Assembly: GCF_003428645.1 (NCBI RefSeq)
Contig: NZ_QVQH01000011.1
Location: 62,001-126,000 of the forward strand
Origin: Geodermatophilus marinus
GTDB taxonomy: Bacteria > Actinomycetota > Actinomycetes > Mycobacteriales > Geodermatophilaceae
Direction of reading: 5' to 3'
DNA: 64,000 bases
In this document: piece after piece, positions 58,475 through 64,000 of the stretch
Layout: each line of letters opens with the position of its first letter
Position numbering within the stretch: position 1 is the stretch's first letter
The notes under the pieces: generated by a model
Seen by the model: the letters and a program-made list of their open reading frames with translations, nothing else
Told to the model about the DNA's origin: nothing
Database searches by the model: none
Program-made: the position numbers and the translations under genes

Positions 58475-59347
58475 ATGAGCCCCCTCGACCACGACCGGTC
58501 CCGCACGGTGCCCGCCTCGGGGCTCGCGCCCGTCGACGACCTGCCCGCCCTGACGTCCGACGCCGAGGCGGTCGCCCTCGCCGGGGTGCCGGACCCCGCG
58601 CCGGCCCCGCAGCTGCCCGGGCGCACCCGCCGCCGGTGGCTCGCGCCGCCCGCCCGGGCGCGTCGCCCGGCGGTGTACCTCGCCGCGGCGCTGGTCGGCG
58701 CGACGGCCCTGGGCGGGCTCACGGTCGGGGACCGGGTCGCGCTCGCGGCGGGCGCCGGCGGCTCGATGAGCGTGGCCGAGGAGCTCGGGCTGGACACCCG
58801 GTCCGACGCGACCCCCGTGACCCCCGACGCCGAGCGGCTGCAGGAGCTGACCGCCAGCCACACCGCCCGCGAGGCCGAGCAGGCCGCGGCCGCGCAGGCG
58901 CAGGTCGAGGCCGACCGGCTCGCCGCCGAGGCGGCGGCCGAGGCGGCCCGGCCGCAGGCGGTCCTCCCCGTGGCCGGGGCCCGGCTGACCAGCGGCTTCG
59001 GCGAGCGCTGGGGCCGCATGCACGCCGGCATCGACCTCGCCGCCCCGATGCGCACCCCCGAGTACGCGGCCATGGACGGCGTCGTCCTCGAGGCGGGCCC
59101 GGCCAGCGGCTACGGCCTGGTCGTCTACATCCAGCACGAGAACGGCGACGTCACCGTCTACGGGCACATGGACGAGATCCTCGTCCAGCCCGGCCAGGTC
59201 GTCCGCGCCGGCGACACGATCGCGCTGCTGGGCAACCGCGGGCAGTCCACCGGCCCGCACCTGCACTTCGAGGTCATCGTCGGCGGGCTCGGCGGGCAGA
59301 AGGTCGACCCCGTGCCGTGGCTGCAGGAGCGCGGCGTCGCCATCTGA
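58475..59347 (+). CDS. M23-family metallopeptidase (LytM-type), paralogue 2
   Basis: 290 residues. A 60-residue cytoplasmic Pro/Arg segment, one membrane helix (about 67-92), an Ala/Glu-rich coiled spacer (115-160) and a complete LytM domain. Zinc ligands are His183 and Asp187 (HAGIDLAAP) and His264 in GPHLHFEV; His262 is catalytic. The peptidase domain is near-identical to the one at 21946-22668, with the extra N-terminal tail as main difference. ATG 58475 and the context GGTGCATG are shared by both paralogues. Acts on peptidoglycan outside the membrane. Confidence 0.93.
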   Translation: MSPLDHDRSRTVPASGLAPVDDLPALTSDAEAVALAGVPDPAPAPQLPGRTRRRWLAPPARARRPAVYLAAALVGATALGGLTVGDRVALAAGAGGSMSVAEELGLDTRSDATPVTPDAERLQELTASHTAREAEQAAAAQAQVEADRLAAEAAAEAARPQAVLPVAGARLTSGFGERWGRMHAGIDLAAPMRTPEYAAMDGVVLEAGPASGYGLVVYIQHENGDVTVYGHMDEILVQPGQVVRAGDTIALLGNRGQSTGPHLHFEVIVGGLGGQKVDPVPWLQERGVAI

Positions 59348-59423
59348 CGAGCGCGCCCCCCGGCTCGGGTGGCGCCCTGCGGGAGGATGGCCGTATGCCG
59401 CGCGCGACCGGGAGGGACTGCTG

Positions 59424-60362
59424 ATGGGCCACGCCCACGGCCACGCCCACGGTCCCGGCCGGGGCGCCGGGACGGCGTCGGCGGCGCACCGCCGCCGGCT
59501 GGCGGTGGTGCTCGTCCTCACCCTCCTCGTGATGGTCGCCGAGGTCGTCGGGGCCCTGGTCTCCGGCTCCCTCGCGCTGCTCGCCGACGCCGGCCACATG
59601 GCCACCGACGCGCTCGGCGTCGGCCTCGCCCTGGGCGCGGTGTCCCTGGCGCAGCGCCCACCCCGGGGACGGCGGACCTTCGGCTGGCAGCGGGTGGAGA
59701 TCCTCGCCGCGGTCGCCAACGGGCTGCTGCTGCTCGCGGTCACCGGCTACGTGGTGGTGGAGGCCGTGCGCCGCATCGGGGAGACGCCCGAGGTCGGCTC
59801 CGGGGTCATGCTCGGCGTCGCCTCGCTCGGCCTGGCCGTCAACCTCGTCGGGCTGGCGCTGCTGCACCGCGGCCGCACCGGGTCGCTCAACGTCCGCGGC
59901 GCCTACCTCGAGGTGCTCGGGGACGCGCTCGGCTCGGTCGCCGTGATCGCCGCCGCCGTCGTCATCGCGCTCACCGGCTGGACGCCCGCGGACACGGTGG
60001 CCTCGCTGGTCATCGCCGTCCTCGTGGCGCCGCGCGCCTGGTCGCTGCTCCGCGAGGCCGTCGACGTGCTGCTCGAGGCGGCACCCCGCGGGGTCGACCT
60101 GGACCAGGTGCGGCAGCACATCCTCGGGGTGCCCGGCGTCACCGGCGTGCACGACCTGCACGCGTGGACCATCACCTCGGGGATGCCGGTGCTCTCCGCG
60201 CACGTGGTCGTCGCCGACGAGGAGCTCGAGGCCGGGCACGGCGGGCGGGTGCTCGACGCGCTGTGCGCCTGCCTCGGGGACCACTTCGACGTCGAGCACT
60301 GCACCTTCCAGCTGGAGGCCGGCACGCACGCCGGGCACGAGGCGCCGGTCCACCACGACTGA
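59424..60362 (+). CDS. Cation diffusion facilitator (CDF) metal exporter
   Basis: 312 residues. A His-rich start (MGHAHGHAHG), six membrane helices, and a cytosolic C-terminal domain. Metal site in helix 2: ALLADAGHMATDA (H-x3-D). Helix 5: YLEVLGDALGSV, where Glu stands in place of the His usual in zinc CDFs (E-x3-D), which might shift metal preference. The C-terminal domain has VHDLHAWTITSGMPVLSAHV and ends in further His. It exports zinc or a similar divalent ion. AGGGA precedes the ATG. Followed by the largest repeat block. Confidence 0.94.
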   Translation: MGHAHGHAHGPGRGAGTASAAHRRRLAVVLVLTLLVMVAEVVGALVSGSLALLADAGHMATDALGVGLALGAVSLAQRPPRGRRTFGWQRVEILAAVANGLLLLAVTGYVVVEAVRRIGETPEVGSGVMLGVASLGLAVNLVGLALLHRGRTGSLNVRGAYLEVLGDALGSVAVIAAAVVIALTGWTPADTVASLVIAVLVAPRAWSLLREAVDVLLEAAPRGVDLDQVRQHILGVPGVTGVHDLHAWTITSGMPVLSAHVVVADEELEAGHGGRVLDALCACLGDHFDVEHCTFQLEAGTHAGHEAPVHHD

Positions 60363-60563
60363 GAGGACCCCGCGTCCCCCCACCCCTCGCCGGCTCGGGG
60401 CGGGACCCCGACGCGGGGCCGCCGTCCCCCTCACCGCTCGCGAGCTCGCGGCGAGCCTCTGGACGGGGCCGCCCTGCCCCCCCGCCGCTCGCAGGTCGGC
60501 CTCGCCCGGAGGCTCGGCCCGAGCGTGCGAGGGTCGGGAGGGGCGAGGTCCTCCTACCTGCGG
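60363..60563. repeat. Dispersed palindromic repeat, copy 3 (long, degenerate)
   Basis: Begins directly at the end of the CDF stop codon with GAGGACCCCGCGTCC and CCCACCCCTCGCCGGCTCGG, then GGCGGGACCCCGACGCGGGG; it continues with two further related blocks around GCTCGCGAGCTCGC and GCTCGCAGGTC, and ends GGCGAGGTCCTCCTAC, the mirror of the opening. No gene is seen in this 313-bp gap before ctaG. Confidence 0.6.
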
Positions 60564-60675
60564 GGGGCCGCCGTCGTCCGGCGGGTGCCGTCCGCGATCA
60601 CACGTCCGGCCCGACCCCGAGGTGCCTGCGGGGTGGGAGAGTGGGGGCGCTGGGCACGACGGGCGGGAGGCAGCG

Positions 60676-61641
60676 GTGGACCACGGTCAGCACTCGGGCA
60701 TGTGGGTGCCCCCCGAGCCGCCGACGTGGGGGCGGATGTTCCTGCCGCACCTCGACGCGTGGTCGGTGCTGGCGGTGCTGAGCCTGCTCGGGGCGGTGGC
60801 CTACCTGGTCGCCCACGTCCGGCTGCGCCGCACCGGCGTGGCCTGGCCGTGGTGGCGGCCGGCCTCCTGGCTGGCCGGCTGCGCCGCGCTGTTCGCCGTC
60901 ACGGGCACCTGGCTCAACGGCTACAGCATGGTGCTGTTCAGCATGCACATGGCCCAGCACATGGTGCTGTCGATGGTGGCGCCGTTGCTGCTGCTCCTGG
61001 GCGCGCCCGTGACGCTGGCCCTGCGCACCCTGCCCCGCGGCCGGGGCCTGGCCGGCGTCCCCCGGGCGCTGCTGCTCGACGCGCTGCACAGCCGGGTCGC
61101 CCGCGTGCTGTCGCACCCGGCGTTCACGCTGCCGCTGTTCCTGGTCAGCCTCTACGGCGTCTACTTCACGCCGCTGTTCGACGCGCTCATGGCCGACCCG
61201 GTCGGGCACCAGTTCATGCTGGCCCACTTCACCGTGACCGGGCTGCTGTTCTTCGGCCCGATCCTGGCCCAGGACCCGTGGCCCCGCACGGTCGGGCACG
61301 GCGGCCGGATCCTCGAACTGCTCATCCCCATGCCGTTCCACGCCTTCTTCGGCGTCTCGATCCTCATGGCCGGCTCGCTGGTCGTGCAGACCTTCGCCGA
61401 CCCGCCCGCGGGCTGGGGCGTGAACCCGCTCGTCGACCAGAAGACCGCCGGCAGCATCGCCTGGTCCTTCGGCGAGCTCCCGACCATCTTCGTGCTGGCC
61501 ATCGTGCTGTTCTCGTGGATGGGCTCGGAGGACCGCCGGGCCCGGCGCCTGGACCGCGCCGCCGTCCGCACCGAGGACGCCGAGCTGGAGGCCTACAACG
61601 CCCGCCTGCGGGCGATGGCCGCCCGCTCCGCCGGTCCCTGA
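60676..61641 (+). CDS. ctaG: Cytochrome c oxidase assembly protein, CtaG (caa3-type) family
   Basis: 321 residues with about seven to eight membrane helices. CtaG_caa3 motifs: SMVLFSMHMAQHMVLSMVAP (His-rich helix, copper-handling), APVTLALRTLP, VHSHPAFTLP-like LSHPAFTLPLFLVSLYGVYF, MLAHFTVTGLLFFGPIL and PMPFHAFFGVSILM. It helps insert copper into subunit I of heme-copper oxidases. GTG 60676 follows GGGAGG. Its presence 2.4 kb before ctaD, and of a Sco1 gene in the copper operon, ties these regions functionally. Confidence 0.93.
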   Translation: MDHGQHSGMWVPPEPPTWGRMFLPHLDAWSVLAVLSLLGAVAYLVAHVRLRRTGVAWPWWRPASWLAGCAALFAVTGTWLNGYSMVLFSMHMAQHMVLSMVAPLLLLLGAPVTLALRTLPRGRGLAGVPRALLLDALHSRVARVLSHPAFTLPLFLVSLYGVYFTPLFDALMADPVGHQFMLAHFTVTGLLFFGPILAQDPWPRTVGHGGRILELLIPMPFHAFFGVSILMAGSLVVQTFADPPAGWGVNPLVDQKTAGSIAWSFGELPTIFVLAIVLFSWMGSEDRRARRLDRAAVRTEDAELEAYNARLRAMAARSAGP

Positions 61642-61693
61642 CCCGGCCACCCGACCCGCCGGGGCCGAGGGGGCCGTTTGCCACGATGGGCGC

Positions 61694-62197
61694 GTGCCGG
61701 TCTCCCTCGTGCTCACGACGGACACGCACGTCCCCACGCGGGCCCGCGACCTGCCCCGTGCCCTGTGGGCCGCGATCGACGCGGCCGACGTGGTCGTCCA
61801 CGCCGGTGACTGGGTGGACGTCGCCCTGCTCGACCGCTTCGAGGAGCGCGCGCGGCGGCTGCTGGCGGTCCACGGCAACAACGACCACGGGGCACTGCGC
61901 GAACGGCTCCCGGAGGTGGCCCGCGCCGAGATCGGCGGCATCCGGTTCGCCGTCGTCCACGAGACGGGGGGCAAGCACGGCCGGGAGGAGCGCTGCGCGG
62001 CCCGCTTCCCCGACGTCGACGTCCTCGTGTTCGGGCACAGCCACATCCCCTGGGACACCACCGCGGCTGGCGGGCTGCGGCTGCTCAACCCCGGCTCGCC
62101 CACCGACCGGCGCCGGCAGCCGCACGGCACGTACGTCACCGCCGTCGCCGACGCCGGGGTCCTCTCCGAGGTGACCTTCCACCCGGTCCCGCGGTGA
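61694..62197 (+). CDS. Metallophosphoesterase (YfcE/MJ0936-like)
   Basis: 167 residues, calcineurin-like small phosphodiesterase. Metal motifs in order: TTDTHVPT (D-x-H), VVHAGDWVD (GDxx with His), VHGNNDH (GNND/H), FAVVHETGG (H) and FGHSHIPW (GHSH), all ligands present. Ends with [11 protein letters not shown], the conserved family end. Acts as a phosphodiesterase on an unknown substrate. GTG 61694; the stop overlaps the RlmA-like gene by GTGA. Confidence 0.94.
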   Translation: MPVSLVLTTDTHVPTRARDLPRALWAAIDAADVVVHAGDWVDVALLDRFEERARRLLAVHGNNDHGALRERLPEVARAEIGGIRFAVVHETGGKHGREERCAARFPDVDVLVFGHSHIPWDTTAAGGLRLLNPGSPTDRRRQPHGTYVTAVADAGVLSEVTFHPVPR

Positions 62198-63060
62198 GCG
62201 CCCGCCGGCCCTGGCCGCCGGGCGCGGTTGCCCTGCTGGCCTGCCCGGTGTGCGACGGGCCGCTGGCCGCCCTGCCCGGGGACGCCGGGCTCCGCTGCCC
62301 CGCCGGTCACTCGTTCGACCGGGCCCGTCAGGGGCACGTCACGCTGCTGCCGCCGGGGCACCGGCCGCCGTCCGGCGACACCGCCGGGATGGTCGCCGAC
62401 CGGGTCGCCTTCCTGGCCGCCGGCCACTTCGGGCGGCTCACCGCAGCCCTCGCCGACGCCGTCCTCGCGGGGGAGGGGCCGCCGCCGGAGGCGGTGCTCG
62501 ACCTGGGCGGGGGGACCGGCCACCACCTGGCCGGCGTGCTCGGGCGCGCGCCCGGGGCGGTGGGGCTGGTGCTCGACTCGTCCCGCTACGCCGCCCGCCG
62601 CGCCGCCGGCGCGCACCCGCGGGCGGTGGCCGTGGTCGCCGACAGCTGGGCCCGGCTGCCGGTGCGCGACGCCGTCGTCGACCGGGTGCTCGTGGTGTTC
62701 GCCCCCCGCAACGGGCCGGAGACCGCCCGGGTGCTGCGACCCGGCGGCCGCCTCGTCGTCGCCACCCCCGCGCCGGAGCACCTCGCCGAGATCGTGGCCC
62801 CCCTGGGCCTGCTCCGGGTCGAACCGGGCAAGGCCGAGCGGCTCGCCGCCGGCCTCGACCCGCACCTGCGGGCCGCGGGGACGACCCCGGTGCGCGCCCG
62901 CCTGCGGCTGGACCGGACGGCGGTGCGCGCGCTGGTGGGCATGGGGCCGCACGCCCACCACCTCGCCCCCGGTGCCCTCGACCGGGCGCTGGCGGGGTTG
63001 CCCGAGCCGACCCCGGTCACCCTCGCCGTCGACGTCGGGACCTGGGTGCGGTCGGGGTGA
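62194..63060 (+). CDS. RlmA-family 23S rRNA (guanine-N1) methyltransferase
   Basis: 288 residues. An N-terminal zinc finger with Cys17, Cys20, Cys35 and His39 (ACPVC and CPAGHSF), then [11 protein letters not shown], as in RlmA/TlrB enzymes. The SAM domain has [17 protein letters not shown] and [29 protein letters not shown]. These enzymes methylate G745/G748 in helix 35 of 23S rRNA; TlrB gives tylosin resistance, RlmA has a housekeeping role. Which of the two applies is not clear. Coupled by GTGA to the phosphoesterase gene. Confidence 0.9.
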   Translation: MSARRPWPPGAVALLACPVCDGPLAALPGDAGLRCPAGHSFDRARQGHVTLLPPGHRPPSGDTAGMVADRVAFLAAGHFGRLTAALADAVLAGEGPPPEAVLDLGGGTGHHLAGVLGRAPGAVGLVLDSSRYAARRAAGAHPRAVAVVADSWARLPVRDAVVDRVLVVFAPRNGPETARVLRPGGRLVVATPAPEHLAEIVAPLGLLRVEPGKAERLAAGLDPHLRAAGTTPVRARLRLDRTAVRALVGMGPHAHHLAPGALDRALAGLPEPTPVTLAVDVGTWVRSG

Positions 63061-63091
63061 GCGGCCCGCCCGCGGTCACGGTTCGGCCGCA

Positions 63092-63128
63092 GGACCGCCA
63101 CGCTCCTCCCGCGCCCGGGGGGCGGTCC
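63092..63128 (+). terminator. Inverted repeat upstream of ctaD
   Basis: GGACCGCC (63092-63099, allowing the adjacent A) and its complement GGCGGTCC (63121-63128) with a 21-nt loop, between the RlmA-like stop and ctaD. Weak terminator candidate. Confidence 0.35.
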
Positions 63129-63139
63129 GCGGCACCGTC

Positions 63140-63145
63140 TAAGCT
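63140..63145 (+). promoter_or_regulatory. Leaderless -10 box (TAAGCT) of ctaD
   Basis: TAAGCT lies 7 nt before the GTG at 63153, the layout of actinobacterial leaderless promoters. Confidence 0.55.
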
Positions 63146-63152
63146 CGCGACC

Positions 63153-64000
63153 GTGACGATCGCACCCGCACCGATCGTGAGCCGGCCGAGCCCGGCTCAC
63201 GGGGTCGAGAAGGGCTCGCGGCTCTCGAACCTGCTGCGGACCACCGACCACAAGACCATCGGCCTGATGTACCTGGCCACCTCGTTCTTCTGGTTCGTGA
63301 TCGGTGGCCTGATGGCCCTGCTCATGCGCGGCGAGCTGGGCCAGCCGGGGCTGCAGTTCCTCTCGCCCGAGCAGTACAACCAGCTGGTCACCATGCACGG
63401 CACGGTGATGCTGCTGTTCTTCGCCACGCCGCTGTTCTTCGCGTTCTCGAACCTGATCATGCCGCTGCAGATCGGTGCGCCCGACGTGGCGTTCCCGCGG
63501 CTGAACAGCTTCTCCTACTGGCTGTTCCTCTTCGGCAGCACGATCGCCGTCTCCGGGTTCTTCACCCCCGGTGGCGCCGCCGACTTCGGCTGGTACGCCT
63601 ACACCCCGCTGTCCAGCGTCGTGCACTCCCCGGGTGCGGGTGCCGACCTGTGGATCGCCGGCCTGGCCGTCTCCGGCCTGGGCACCATCCTCGGTGGCGT
63701 CAACTTCATCGCCACGATCGTCTGCCTGCGGGCGCCGGGGATGACGCTGTTCCGGATGCCGATCTTCTGCTGGAACACGCTGGTCACCAGCCTGCTGGTC
63801 CTGCTGGCCTTCCCGATCCTCACCGCGGCGCTGTTCGCGCTCCTCGCCGACCGGCAGCTCGGGGCCCTGGTGTACTCGCCGGAGAACGGCGGGCCGATGC
63901 TGTGGCAGCACCTGTTCTGGTTCTTCGGGCACCCCGAGGTCTACATCATCGCGCTGCCGTTCTTCGGCATCGTCACCGAGATCATCCCGGTGTTCAGCCG
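63153..64000 (+). CDS. ctaD: Cytochrome c oxidase subunit I (aa3-type), N-terminal part
   Basis: First 282 residues of a protein of about 570, cut by the window edge. [12 protein letters not shown] at the start, then [17 protein letters not shown] with the low-spin heme a ligand His, [27 protein letters not shown] and [19 protein letters not shown], which holds the CuB ligand His and its cross-linked Tyr (HPEVY). Catalyses oxygen reduction with proton pumping. GTG start with a TAAGCT box exactly 7 nt upstream, so a leaderless transcript. CtaG and Sco1 encoded in the same window are likely assembly partners. Confidence 0.97.
   Translation, partial: MTIAPAPIVSRPSPAHGVEKGSRLSNLLRTTDHKTIGLMYLATSFFWFVIGGLMALLMRGELGQPGLQFLSPEQYNQLVTMHGTVMLLFFATPLFFAFSNLIMPLQIGAPDVAFPRLNSFSYWLFLFGSTIAVSGFFTPGGAADFGWYAYTPLSSVVHSPGAGADLWIAGLAVSGLGTILGGVNFIATIVCLRAPGMTLFRMPIFCWNTLVTSLLVLLAFPILTAALFALLADRQLGALVYSPENGGPMLWQHLFWFFGHPEVYIIALPFFGIVTEIIPVFS

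Noticed and set aside
59396-59425. Nine-codon ORF (MPRATGRDC) overlapping the CDF start
   Set aside because: Too short to support; the AGGGA inside it simply serves as ribosome-binding site for the CDF gene.

Overview
The window is very GC-rich, tightly packed bacterial DNA. Genes often overlap by GTGA or ATGA, GTG starts are common, and several TANNNT boxes sit 6-7 nt before a start codon (leaderless promoters). Gene content (paired short acyl-CoA dehydrogenases, ECF sigma factor with zinc-finger anti-sigma, DUF5994, DUF222-HNH, CtaG/CtaD, F420-type reductase, IdeR-like boxes) points to an actinobacterium. My impression is Geodermatophilaceae (Blastococcus, Geodermatophilus or Modestobacter type); this is a judgement from reading, not a database result.

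Layout. 0-6.8 kb: a glycerophosphodiesterase tail, a FrnE-type DsbA protein, then an acyl-CoA catabolism locus. There fadD and a TetR regulator face two acyl-CoA dehydrogenases and an enoyl-CoA hydratase, and two matching inverted repeats look like the TetR operators. 6.8-13.8 kb: MarR/YceI divergent pair, a MauE/DoxX gene remnant, typA, DUF5994, an epimerase, and a TauE/SafE exporter preceded by a cysteine-rich leader peptide. 14.0-19.6 kb: ECF sigma factor divergent from a chained operon (anti-sigma, CopC-CopD fusion, YcnI, Sco1, membrane protein), a copper-handling module. 19.6-23.6 kb: CDP-glycerol-type wall polymer pair, M23 peptidase, AraC and VOC genes.

23.65-31.2 kb looks accessory: tRNA-Ala(GGC), a frameshifted integrase C-terminus beside it, a secreted BNR-repeat protein, a GH3 glycosidase, DUF2293, and a DUF222-HNH nuclease gene flanked by copies of one palindrome. 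31.3-38.5 kb: methyltransferase, acyltransferase, a response regulator and PAS histidine kinase with a pseudo-receiver/pseudo-HPt protein between them, and an envelope stress triad (DUF3618, holin-like, repeat protein).

38.8-44.5 kb holds two iron-related genes (siderophore-interacting protein and Fe-siderophore binding lipoprotein), each behind an IdeR-like box, with metallopeptidase, SIMPL, formate/nitrite channel and F420-type genes between. 44.5-58.2 kb is mixed housekeeping and accessory: aldo/keto reductase, winged-helix protein, GNAT, a frameshifted TrkA-C membrane protein, SDR, methyltransferase, small proteins, ABC-F ATPase, racemase-fold protein, lactone oxidase, MFS exporter and zinc alcohol dehydrogenase. 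58.4-64 kb: second M23 peptidase, CDF metal exporter, ctaG, phosphoesterase, RlmA-like methyltransferase and the start of ctaD.

Themes linking regions: direct repeats with 11-bp period (MtrA-box-like) precede both M23 peptidases and the acyltransferase; a dispersed palindromic repeat follows several stop codons. The strongest candidates for follow-up are the polycysteine leader before the sulfite exporter, the paired TetR operators, the MtrA-like sites, the palindromes around the HNH gene, the degenerate phosphorelay protein and the tRNA-Ala integrase remnant.
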